Origin: an uncultured Oscillospiraceae bacterium
GTDB taxonomy: Bacteria; Bacillota; Clostridia; Oscillospirales; Acutalibacteraceae
Reading direction: 5' to 3'
DNA: 64,000 nucleotides
Assembly: GCA_902492895.1 (NCBI GenBank)
Contig: CABUNG010000003.1
Location: 74,112-138,111, forward strand
Numbering within the stretch: the stretch's first letter is position 1; every line of letters begins with the position of its first letter. Shown here one piece after another: positions 16,769 through 24,560 of this stretch. Below the pieces are notes generated by a model. It was not told the DNA's origin. It did not search any database and saw only the letters and a program-made list of their open reading frames with translations. The translations under genes were made by a program, and so were the position numbers.

Positions 16769-18528
16769 TGGACTACGCCCAGTATTACAAATTGAGACGA
16801 GGCAATATAAACGCTTTCCGCGAGCTCTATTCGATTGAACTTCGCCGTATGTGGTTTGTCTGTTATCACATCACGCAGGAAGTGAGCAAAGCGGCCCCTT
16901 TGTTGCTGAGCGGATGGAAAAAGGCAATGGAACAAGTCGTTGTGAAATCTTCAGATGTTCCAAAAGAAAATTTCTCAGCTTTAGCCTCGGCCGAAATCTT
17001 TAAAACGGCGGCTCTTGGAATCGAAAAAGATGAAGACTATGAAACCCTACCCGTCCCTTCCATCTCAAAAACCTATGCCGCTTTTATGGAAGGGATCAAG
17101 GGACTGGCCTATGAGGAACGGTATATCTATCTGCTTACCACATTCGGGGGGTTAAAAACCGCCGCCGTATCGGAGCTCATGGGCATATCGTTTGAAGAGG
17201 CAAAGAAGAGGATGGCGTCAATATCTTCAAAGGCCCAGGACGCACCCGCTATAAAAAAGATGGGGTTGCGTGACTCCGTGTACGTACTCACACAGTTTAA
17301 AAGCCCCGACGGGAAACCGTTTGAAACGATCCATATTCCGCCAGCCTTGATTGCCGCCCTGGAACACGAGTATAGGCTCATGATGCGGCAGCAGGGGAAG
17401 TCAGCCACTCTATCAAAGACCGGAAAGGAATCAAAACAGATGAAAGCAACTGCCAAACCCCATCAAAAGGCCGTCACAAAAAAGACGGGTTTCAAATATA
17501 CGAAACCAATTGTCATAACCGCCGTCGTTCTTGCAGCCGTCATGGTTGCCGCGATTGTTTTGCCGAAAATCTTTCGTACGGCATCGTCTGCAAGAATCAC
17601 CACCTATCAGGTGGAGGAAATTACCTACGGCAATGTATCGGCTACGATCAGCGGCAGTGGGACCTTGACCCCGGTTACCAAGGAAACCCTTGCATCTACT
17701 TATGCGGGGGAGGTCGAATCCGTCAGCTTTCATGTAGGCGACGAAGTTGCCGAAGGTGACGTTCTCGCCGTCATCACAAGCGATAAGGGAGAAGAAGAAA
17801 TCACGGCTCCCTGCGACGGCATTTTAATTGAATTTCCTATCAAAGCCGGGGACGAAGTGGCCGCGGGCGGTTCTGTCGCTATGGTTATGGGGAAAGACGG
17901 CTTTACAATGGGGATAGCTGTCGATGAATTGAATATTTCCTCTGTTGCATTGGATCAGGAAGTTTCCTTTACCATCGATGCCGTCGACGGAGATTACACC
18001 GGTTCGGTTACGGCGATTTCCTACAACGGCTCGACCAGCGGCGGCACAACCGCGTACCAGATCACAGCGGCCGTTGATTATGTTGAGGGTGTATATCCCG
18101 GTATGAGCGCCTCCGCCAAAATCGTCATCGAAGACAGCGGCGATGGATGGATTGTTCCCGTTGACGCGGTCGGCACCTCCGGTGATGATCATTATATCTA
18201 TCTGGCTCCTTCCGGGGCCGCATTGGGCACTTCCTATGAGGAGGGGGAAATCGATCTCCAAACTCTTACCAAAGTTGCGGTTGAGACCGGCATGTCGGAT
18301 GGCAGCTACATCCTGATTGAAAGCGACGAGCTGGCCGAAGGCGACTTGATCATCATGACCAAAATCACTTCTACCCTGACGGGCTCCGACGGTGAAAAAG
18401 AAGGCGGCGGTTTCGGCGGCATGGGCGGATTCCCCGGCGGCATGAACTTCGGTGATTTTGATTTTGAAAATTTTGATCCCAACAAAATGCCGCAGGGCGG
18501 CGGGGGTTTTCCGGGAATGGGGAATTAG
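16768..18528 (+). CDS. MacA-like efflux adaptor with an N-terminal ECF-sigma-like cytoplasmic domain
   Basis: 586 residues with an unusual build. Residues 5-60 resemble sigma region 2 (LRRGNINAFRELYSIELRR) and 111-155 resemble the region 4 helix-turn-helix (LAYEERYIYLLTTFGG, then SELMGISFEEAKKRM). A basic linker and a single membrane helix (about 247-266) follow. The rest is a membrane fusion protein: beta-barrel/lipoyl halves around VGDEVAEGDVLAVI and AGDEVAAGGSVAMV, with a Gly/Phe/Met-rich tail. The lipoyl/barrel part would link the MacB-type ABC transporter encoded downstream to its substrate outside the membrane. The sigma-like domain stays in the cytoplasm; it may be a degenerate remnant, a DNA tether or an anti-sigma-binding module. 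Stop is 11 nt before the ATPase gene. Confidence 0.85.
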   Translation: MDYAQYYKLRRGNINAFRELYSIELRRMWFVCYHITQEVSKAAPLLLSGWKKAMEQVVVKSSDVPKENFSALASAEIFKTAALGIEKDEDYETLPVPSISKTYAAFMEGIKGLAYEERYIYLLTTFGGLKTAAVSELMGISFEEAKKRMASISSKAQDAPAIKKMGLRDSVYVLTQFKSPDGKPFETIHIPPALIAALEHEYRLMMRQQGKSATLSKTGKESKQMKATAKPHQKAVTKKTGFKYTKPIVITAVVLAAVMVAAIVLPKIFRTASSARITTYQVEEITYGNVSATISGSGTLTPVTKETLASTYAGEVESVSFHVGDEVAEGDVLAVITSDKGEEEITAPCDGILIEFPIKAGDEVAAGGSVAMVMGKDGFTMGIAVDELNISSVALDQEVSFTIDAVDGDYTGSVTAISYNGSTSGGTTAYQITAAVDYVEGVYPGMSASAKIVIEDSGDGWIVPVDAVGTSGDDHYIYLAPSGAALGTSYEEGEIDLQTLTKVAVETGMSDGSYILIESDELAEGDLIIMTKITSTLTGSDGEKEGGGFGGMGGFPGGMNFGDFDFENFDPNKMPQGGGGFPGMGN

Positions 18529-18539
18529 GGGGGAAGGCT

Positions 18540-19217
18540 ATGATAAAGCTCAAGCATATCTATAAATCCTATACCCTCGGTGAAGCTGACGTGCCTGTCT
18601 TGCAGGATGTCAACCTTCATGTAAAACCCCACGAATTTGTATCGATTCTCGGCCCTTCCGGCAGCGGAAAATCGACGCTGATGAATATAATCGGCTGTCT
18701 GGACATTCCCGACAGCGGAGATTATATCCTGGATGGAGAGTATGTAGACAACTGCACGGAAGATCAGCTGAGTGAAATTCGCGGAATCAAAATCGGCTTT
18801 ATCTTTCAGCAGTTCAACCTTCTCCCGGATCTGACGGCTTATGAAAACGTGGAGATGCCGCTTCTGTATCGGAAGATCTCGCCCGCAGAGCGCCATGAAA
18901 AAGTCACGATGACGCTCAAGCAGGTGGGCTTGGAAGACCGCATGCTGCATAAGCCCTCTCAGCTTTCCGGCGGCCAGCAGCAGCGCGTCGCCATTGCCCG
19001 CGTTCTGGCAAGCGAACCGTCCATCATTCTGGCCGACGAACCGACCGGCAACTTGGATTCCACATCCGGCAAGGAGATCATGGGCATTATTCAGGATTTG
19101 TGGAAAGCCGGGAACACCATCGTACTGATTACCCACGATCTCCATGTCGCCAATCAGGCTGGACGAAAGGTCTATGTACACGATGGCCGGCTGAGCGATA
19201 AGGAGGCCGCCACATGA
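18540..19217 (+). CDS. MacB/LolD-type ABC transporter ATP-binding protein
   Basis: 225 residues. Walker A GPSGSGKSTL (about 38-47), Q-loop FQQFNLLPDLTAYENV, signature LSGGQQQRVAIARVLA, Walker B IILADEPTGNLD and the switch His in LITHDLH. This class energises export of peptides, antibiotics or lipoproteins. GGGGGGAAGG precedes the ATG. Its end overlaps the permease start by four bases (ATGA). Confidence 0.96.
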   Translation: MIKLKHIYKSYTLGEADVPVLQDVNLHVKPHEFVSILGPSGSGKSTLMNIIGCLDIPDSGDYILDGEYVDNCTEDQLSEIRGIKIGFIFQQFNLLPDLTAYENVEMPLLYRKISPAERHEKVTMTLKQVGLEDRMLHKPSQLSGGQQQRVAIARVLASEPSIILADEPTGNLDSTSGKEIMGIIQDLWKAGNTIVLITHDLHVANQAGRKVYVHDGRLSDKEAAT

Positions 19218-20374
19218 CTTGGAAAATCATAAAACTCTCCTTAAAAGGAATTTACCATAACAAAATGCGCTCTTTCCTGACGATGCTCGGGATCATTATC
19301 GGCGTTATGGCCGTTGTTATCCTTGTGTCCATTACGCAGGGCGCGACAAGCGGTATCACAGACAGCATCTCGAGCATGGGATCGCAGCAGATTACGGTAA
19401 CCATATCCGGTGAGGATGTTTCCGTTTCGGCTGACGATGTAGAAAGCCTTGCATCCTATCCTACAATCAGCCGTGTGGCCCCTGTTATTTCCACCAACAA
19501 AGCCGTCAAAAAAAACAGCCATACAGGCAGTTACTCGATTGTTGGAATTACGCCATCCTATTTTGACGTTCAAGATATCGATATTCAGCGCGGCAGAAAA
19601 ATCGTCGAATCGGACATCGAATGGAACACAAACGTATGTGTTATCGGCACAGAAGTCGCAACCGATCTGTTCGGCACATGGGATGCCGTAAACGGCACCA
19701 TCGTCATCGGCGACAGTATTTACAAGGTGGTAGGCGTGCTGGAGGAACAGGGCTCCAGCCTTGCGGGTTCGGATGACAACCGAATACTCATTCCCTATTC
19801 CACCGCTTCCCGTTTGACCGGGCAGACAAGTGTCAACAGTTTTTATATCAAGGCCACAAGTGAAAACACGGTCAATGCGGCAATCAACAGCGTAGAGATG
19901 TTCCTCTTACAGGCTACGCGCGACGAAGATTCCTATGAGGTCAACAATCCGTCCGATGTGCTCGATACAATGGATGAGGTTCGGGGCACCATGTCCCTGC
20001 TTCTTGCGGGTATCGCCGCTATTTCTCTTCTTGTCGGGGGTATCGGCATCATGAACATCATGCTGGTATCCGTGACGGAACGCACCCGTGAAATCGGTAT
20101 CCGCAAGGCGGTCGGAGCTAAGAGACGGCACATCATGCTTCAGTTCCTCTGCGAAGCCTGCATTCTCTCTGTGCTAGGAGGAGTCATCGGATTGCTCTTA
20201 TCTTTTGGCACAGTCGAAATCTATAGTCTCATTGCCGCCTCATCGGTCGGGATGAATTGGGGAGTCGGACTCGCCGCCATTGCTTTCTGTGCCGTTATCG
20301 GTGTGCTGTTCGGCGGTTATCCGGCAGCCAAGGCCTCAAGACTGCAGCCGATTGATGCGCTTCATTCCTTGTAA
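19214..20374 (+). CDS. MacB-type ABC transporter permease
   Basis: 386 residues. One membrane helix at about 18-40 (MLGIIIGVMAVVILVSI), a large extracellular MacB_PCD domain, then three C-terminal helices. The GGIGIMNIMLVSVTERTREIGIRKAVGA block, the FtsX/MacB coupling signature, is perfect. With the adaptor and the ATPase it forms a complete tripartite-like exporter in a Gram-positive cell. Last gene of the operon. Confidence 0.95.
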   Translation: MTWKIIKLSLKGIYHNKMRSFLTMLGIIIGVMAVVILVSITQGATSGITDSISSMGSQQITVTISGEDVSVSADDVESLASYPTISRVAPVISTNKAVKKNSHTGSYSIVGITPSYFDVQDIDIQRGRKIVESDIEWNTNVCVIGTEVATDLFGTWDAVNGTIVIGDSIYKVVGVLEEQGSSLAGSDDNRILIPYSTASRLTGQTSVNSFYIKATSENTVNAAINSVEMFLLQATRDEDSYEVNNPSDVLDTMDEVRGTMSLLLAGIAAISLLVGGIGIMNIMLVSVTERTREIGIRKAVGAKRRHIMLQFLCEACILSVLGGVIGLLLSFGTVEIYSLIAASSVGMNWGVGLAAIAFCAVIGVLFGGYPAAKASRLQPIDALHSL

Positions 20375-20414
20375 TAGCGTTTGTTTTCAAAACCGTGATT
20401 TAAAAAAGCCTTAA

Positions 20415-20648
20415 CATCGGATGACAAGGGCAAACACGCCTTCCGGCGGTCAAAAAGGGGGTCAGCGGCGTTCTCGGCTTTGCCGCCCTGCCTTTTTGCT
20501 CCGACGGCAGGTCCTTTGGAGTTTTTCGCCGATGAAAAAGAGGAGGGGCAAGACGGACGAGGCCGCCGGGCTGGCGCCCGGCCACGGGGACAACGCCGCC
20601 GCCACCCGTTTTCACGCCGAAAACCCTGTGGCCCCTTGTCAATCGATG
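20415..20648. mobile_element. MITE-like dispersed repeat, copy 1
   Basis: A 234-bp non-coding element with 16-bp imperfect terminal inverted repeats: CATCGGATGACAAGGG at 20415 and the complement of CATCGATTGACAAGGG at 20633-20648. A second, 217-bp copy lies at 58191-58407; the two share internal blocks such as GGCAGGTCCTTTGGA and GAGGCCGCCGGGCTGGCGCC. Frames across it are low-complexity and differ between copies, so I treat it as non-coding. No transposase is encoded. Confidence 0.75.
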
Positions 20649-20709
20649 CGATATTCCGCACGGCAAAAACACGGTATCCCTACGGTGCTTTTTCTGTCTG
20701 CAGAAGCCG

Positions 20710-20759
20710 CCTTGGGGCACCTTCCTTACGGAGGATGCCCCAAGGTCCTTCCTTATTTT
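20710..20759 (+). terminator. Terminator downstream of the efflux operon
   Basis: CCTTGGGGCA pairs with TGCCCCAAGG, followed by the T-rich TCCTTCCTTATTTT. It lies between the convergent efflux operon and the NAD(P)-binding protein gene. Confidence 0.7.
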
Positions 20760-20766
20760 CGTAAGA

Positions 20767-21399
20767 CTACAGCGCCGCGGCGCTGACCCGTTCCCGGTCG
20801 TGGCCGCCCTGTTCGATCAAATCCACCAGCGCGGCGGCATAATCGGCGTAACTGATGACGCTTTGCCCGTCGGCATTCACAAGCAGCTCCTCGCCGCCTA
20901 TCCGGTACCGTCCGGAGCGCGCGCCGTCCGCCCTGAAATCCGCGGCCGGGCTGAGATAGGTCCAATGAACCGTCTTTCTGGTCCTAAGAGCGTCGAGCGC
21001 CTTCCCCATCTCAGCAGCCAGGGGCTTGAAAGCATCCGGGAAATCCGGCGTGTCCATCAAGCGGGTGGTGTGCCCTTCGTCGACGTAAAGGCTCCCGGCT
21101 CCGCCGACAACATACAGACGGGTTTCGCTCCCCTCCAGCAAATCGCACAGGTGCCGGAGCGACGTCTGATGCAGCGGCAGGGTCTCGGGCGTCCAGGCGC
21201 CGAATGCATCGACAACCGCGTCGAACGGCGCCAGGTCCTCCGGCGTCAGATCGAAGAGATCCCGCACGAGCTCGGCCGCCCCGACGGGCGCGCTTCCTTT
21301 CTTCCGCACCACGGCGGTGACCCGCCATCCTCTTCCGCGCGCTTCCTCCACGATTCGGCTGCCGGCCTTTCCGTTTCCTCCGATGACCGCGATGTTCAT
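20767..21399 (-). CDS. NAD(P)-binding protein, NmrA/atypical SDR type
   Basis: 210 residues. The Rossmann start IAVIGGNGKAGSRIVEEARGRG (dinucleotide-binding GGNGKAG) and the YVVGGAGSLYV and TYLSPAADF blocks place it with the NAD(P)H-binding epimerase/quinone-reductase-like proteins (PF13460). AGGAGG eight bases before ATG 21399. It is divergent from an HxlR-type regulator, an arrangement common for redox- or electrophile-responsive oxidoreductases. The substrate is not known. Confidence 0.85.
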   Translation of the reverse strand: MNIAVIGGNGKAGSRIVEEARGRGWRVTAVVRKKGSAPVGAAELVRDLFDLTPEDLAPFDAVVDAFGAWTPETLPLHQTSLRHLCDLLEGSETRLYVVGGAGSLYVDEGHTTRLMDTPDFPDAFKPLAAEMGKALDALRTRKTVHWTYLSPAADFRADGARSGRYRIGGEELLVNADGQSVISYADYAAALVDLIEQGGHDRERVSAAAL

Positions 21400-21517
21400 A
21401 TGTCGTACCTCCTGCTGTTCTTTACTTGCGGGATTCCCCGCTGCTGTCATCATACCCCTCTTAGTATAAATTGTAAAGTAAGCACTATTTTGTAATATAG
21501 TATCTATTTTGAAACTA

Positions 21518-21546
21518 TTGCGGAATACCGGCGTTTGTGCTATACT
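21518..21546 (+). promoter_or_regulatory. Promoter of the HxlR regulator gene
   Basis: TTGCGG, 17-nt spacer, TATACT. The AT-rich stretch just upstream (21461-21510) contains repeated TATAAATTGTAAAG / TATTTTGTAATATAG segments, a plausible HxlR operator shared by the two divergent genes. Confidence 0.65.
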
Positions 21547-21581
21547 GATCGTACATCGAATGGAGAAAGAAGGCGTTGCCC

Positions 21582-21905
21582 ATGCCGGGAAAACCGTTGC
21601 CCGCCTGTCCTGTCGAAATCACCCTGTCGCTGATCGGGGATAAATGGAAAGTTCTCATCCTGCGGGATTTGATGGAGGGAACCCGGCGGTTCGGCCAGCT
21701 CAAAAAATCGATCGGAACCATCACGCAGAAAGTCCTCACGGCCAATCTCCGGGACATGGAGGAAAGCGGGCTGCTCACCCGCCGGGTGTACGCGGAGGTG
21801 CCGCCCCGCGTCGAGTATACGCTGACCGAAAAGGGGTATAGCCTCAAACCCATCCTGGACGCCATGGTCTCCTGGGGGCAGCAGTATCGGGACAACCTGG
21901 AATAA
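21582..21905 (+). CDS. HxlR-family transcriptional regulator
   Basis: 107 residues, one winged-helix domain. Family hallmarks: CPVEITLSLIGDKWKVLILRDL, RRFGQLKKSIGTITQKVLTANLRDME, and PPRVEYTLTEKG. The N-terminal cysteine (PACPVE, Cys8) corresponds to the redox-sensing Cys known from YodB/HypR-type members. AGAAGG eight bases before ATG 21582. It probably represses itself and the divergent NAD(P)-binding protein until an electrophile or oxidant modifies the cysteine; that role is inference from the family. Confidence 0.93.
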   Translation: MPGKPLPACPVEITLSLIGDKWKVLILRDLMEGTRRFGQLKKSIGTITQKVLTANLRDMEESGLLTRRVYAEVPPRVEYTLTEKGYSLKPILDAMVSWGQQYRDNLE

Positions 21906-21984
21906 AGGCAAAAAAGACACCTTTTTGCCTGTCGATTCAGCCTTTCTTCCCACTGGCTCAGCCAGCGGATGCTTGTAGAACACC

Positions 21985-22016
21985 AAAGCCGCCCCGGAAA
22001 TACCGGAGGCGGCTTT
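21985..22016. terminator. Hairpin shared by convergent hxlR-type gene and phosphoesterase gene
   Basis: AAAGCCGCC pairs with GGCGGCTTT around an inner CCGG/CCGG. It overlaps the stop codon of the minus-strand phosphoesterase and may terminate both transcripts. Confidence 0.65.
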
Positions 22017-23082
22017 ATACATCGAGGGGAAATGTAAAAAGATCGGCCGACGCGTCCTCACCGGACGCTTTGTCATCCAGAACAGGGGAATAGGTCTCCA
22101 CCCGGACCTCTTTGGCCGCCGGATCGAACAAGAGCAGGCGGAGGTATCCGCCGCCGCCCTGCTCCTCCCCCTGGTAATCGGCGAGCAGCTGCACCACCGT
22201 GCGGTCGGCCGTTCCGTCCCCGTCGTCGTCCAGCCGGCTGTCCCGCCGTCCCACGCCATGATAATGGCCGCACAGGACCAGCTTGACATTGGCGTGCGGC
22301 TTGACGAGATCCCGGTAGAAGACCCGGCCCGCGCTCCCCAAAACACCGTCCTGCGTCATGTAGCTGTGCAATCCCAGGATCGCATAATGGTCCGGATACC
22401 GGGACAGAACCTCGTCCGCCCAGGCTATGCCCTCCGTCCCCGTTCCGTAGCCCAGCGCGAGGAGCAGCACCTTCAGGCCGCCGGCCGAAAAGACGCGGTA
22501 TTGGCCCTTTCCGTTCTCCCATGTCACGGTATCCGGGTCGTTGGCTGTCCCAAAATGCCGGGAGAAATAGACGTAATCGGTTTCAGGCGTCCAAACATCG
22601 TGATTGCCGGCCGCGATCAGGGCCGGCAGACGCAGCTTTCCCATCGCCTCCACCGCGTTTTTCCACTGTTTCTCGCTCTTCCGGTTGTTGACGACATCCC
22701 CGGTATGCATCAGCGCCATGATCGACAGCTCGGTCCGATGCCCGTCCACCCAGGAGGTCATGGCCGTGAACGTCTCGGGATAACTTTCCGCATACAACTG
22801 CGTATCGCTGATCCAGGCGATGGCGAAAGGCGACACGGGACTTTCCTCCCGGGCGCCGTTTTGACCGGCGGAGGCCGTCCCGGCCGATACCGCCGGCTTT
22901 CCGGAAACGGCAGACGGCGTCGGCAGCGGATGCCGTGTCAGCGCCTGGCGCAGATGCGGCCACCAGCTTCCTCCCGAGAGAATCGCCGCGAGTCCCACCG
23001 CCGCGAGCCCGATGACCAGCACGGCGGCCGTCAGAGAAACCGCCCGGCTTGTCCGGCGGAACCGCGTTCGTTTTCGTTTCAT
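22015..23082 (-). CDS. Membrane-anchored calcineurin-like phosphoesterase
   Basis: 355 residues. A basic N-terminus and one membrane helix (about 14-36) precede a low-complexity Ala/Ser/Pro linker, so the catalytic domain is outside the membrane. Metallophosphoesterase motifs in order: ISDTQLY, HTGDVVNN, AAGNHDVW, and CGHYHGVGRR, giving the usual dinuclear metal site. A DDDGDGTADRT segment near residue 285 looks like a Ca-binding loop. ATG 23082 is taken; GTG 23091 is an alternative. It follows the cdaA-cdaR operon after a terminator, where many genomes have glmM. The substrate is unknown. Confidence 0.9.
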   Translation of the reverse strand: MKRKRTRFRRTSRAVSLTAAVLVIGLAAVGLAAILSGGSWWPHLRQALTRHPLPTPSAVSGKPAVSAGTASAGQNGAREESPVSPFAIAWISDTQLYAESYPETFTAMTSWVDGHRTELSIMALMHTGDVVNNRKSEKQWKNAVEAMGKLRLPALIAAGNHDVWTPETDYVYFSRHFGTANDPDTVTWENGKGQYRVFSAGGLKVLLLALGYGTGTEGIAWADEVLSRYPDHYAILGLHSYMTQDGVLGSAGRVFYRDLVKPHANVKLVLCGHYHGVGRRDSRLDDDGDGTADRTVVQLLADYQGEEQGGGGYLRLLLFDPAAKEVRVETYSPVLDDKASGEDASADLFTFPLDV

Positions 23083-23173
23083 GTCTTTCACCGTCCTAAA
23101 GCATCCGGCTTGTCCGGATAGTCTCCCCTAGCATCCTATGCCGCCGCAGCCCTCTCTATGCCAAAATTTGCAG

Positions 23174-23217
23174 AAAAGATCCCGGATAGGCGGCTCCATG
23201 CCGCGCCATCCGGGATC
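23174..23217 (-). terminator. Terminator of the cdaA-cdaR operon
   Basis: Minus strand GATCCCGGAT/ATCCGGGATC with an inner GC stem, followed by TTTTCTGCAAATTTT. It lies just downstream of the cdaR stop. Confidence 0.85.
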
Positions 23218-23225
23218 CCGTTCGC

Positions 23226-24560
23226 TTAATTGACCGATGCGTAAATTTCGTACCCGACGTCCCCTTCGGCGCCGTAATACACCCACACATCGTCGTAACC
23301 CGGCACATCGATCCGCATCGGATAGCGGACCGAACCGGAATTCGGATTCGATCCCGCATCCACCGTCGCTTTCAGATCGGCGGCCGTGATGGCTTCGATC
23401 GAAGCGGCACTGCCGAAAATCCGAATTTGTTTGACCTGCTGGGCCACCGTGATCACCTTGTCGGCCGGACGATTTAGGAACGTCACGTCCTGGGCGGTCA
23501 TCAGCGTCAGCTCCACCGTTTTCGAGGCATAACCGGCAATATCGAGCCTCACCGTGACCTCGCTGACGTTCTCCAGCACCGTCACTCCCTGCGGGATATT
23601 CAGCGGGATCACCCGGACAGCGTCGGCGGGCGTCAGATGATCAAAATCAAAGGTGCCGAGATTCGCGAGGGAATTGGCCGCGCTCTCGACCGATTCCCGC
23701 GGTCCCACCAGGGTGATGGACGGAACCGACAGCGTAATCAGATTGGGATTCGACTCTAACGCCGGCGGGACGTGGAGCAGTTCATACGAAAAATCGACTG
23801 TCCGCTGGATATGGACCGGCACGGTGACGTTGATCGTATCCAGCTGAATGGGATCCCCGGTGGAGGGGTTGATAAAGGTACATCCCTTGAGATCCACCTC
23901 TTGGCCGTCGGCATCGAGGGCGATCAAATCGGCCGTGAACACCTGCACGGCGCTGATCGGCTTATCCGCCTGCACCCGTGCGATCAGGGACGCCACTTTA
24001 TCGATCGTGGTTTTGGGGCCTTCCAGCCGGATCACCCCGTTCTGGAAATGCGTTTTATCCAGAATCGGCTCACCGAGCTGCTGGGTATCGGGATCCTCCA
24101 CGTGGACGGACGATACGTCCGCCTTGACGGGCAGTTCCACCGAGCGCCAGTAATCGCAGTGAACGGTTATGGACGACGGCGTGTAGCTGGTGATTTCAAA
24201 GTCCGCGTTTTTATTGGTCTTGGAAACCGAGATGTTCAGAATAGAGGGACCGGCGCCCAGAATGAGGTTGGTTTCCGCCTTGACGACGATGTCCTCGCTT
24301 CCCAGATAATCGGTCACCGACCGGGGGCCGCTCACCGTCACCTCGACGGTCAGATCGGGGGTGTCGATCACCCGGATGTTGTTGCTCTGCGCATAGGTAT
24401 CGGTCAGATCGATGGCAGCTTCCTTTTTGATGACCTTGGTTTTGATATTGGCCGGGCCGTTGACCACCAGCGCCCAGACCACAATGGCGATCACCAGGGA
24501 CAGCGCCATCATCAGTTTATCGTTGTGCATCAGCTCATTGAGCGAAAATTTCTTTTTCAT
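23226..24560 (-). CDS. cdaR: YbbR-domain regulator of diadenylate cyclase
   Basis: 444 residues: a short cytoplasmic stretch, one membrane helix at about 17-36 (MMALSLVIAIVVWALVVNG), and about four extracellular YbbR repeats. It is the usual partner of CdaA and modulates cyclic-di-AMP synthesis from outside the membrane. The ATG at 24560 overlaps the cdaA stop (ATGA). GGAGG lies 11 bases upstream. Confidence 0.92.
   Translation of the reverse strand: MKKKFSLNELMHNDKLMMALSLVIAIVVWALVVNGPANIKTKVIKKEAAIDLTDTYAQSNNIRVIDTPDLTVEVTVSGPRSVTDYLGSEDIVVKAETNLILGAGPSILNISVSKTNKNADFEITSYTPSSITVHCDYWRSVELPVKADVSSVHVEDPDTQQLGEPILDKTHFQNGVIRLEGPKTTIDKVASLIARVQADKPISAVQVFTADLIALDADGQEVDLKGCTFINPSTGDPIQLDTINVTVPVHIQRTVDFSYELLHVPPALESNPNLITLSVPSITLVGPRESVESAANSLANLGTFDFDHLTPADAVRVIPLNIPQGVTVLENVSEVTVRLDIAGYASKTVELTLMTAQDVTFLNRPADKVITVAQQVKQIRIFGSAASIEAITAADLKATVDAGSNPNSGSVRYPMRIDVPGYDDVWVYYGAEGDVGYEIYASVN

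Noticed and set aside
20362..20786. Basic 94-121-codon frames across the dispersed repeat
   Set aside because: The frames are not maintained between the two copies, so the element is taken as non-coding.
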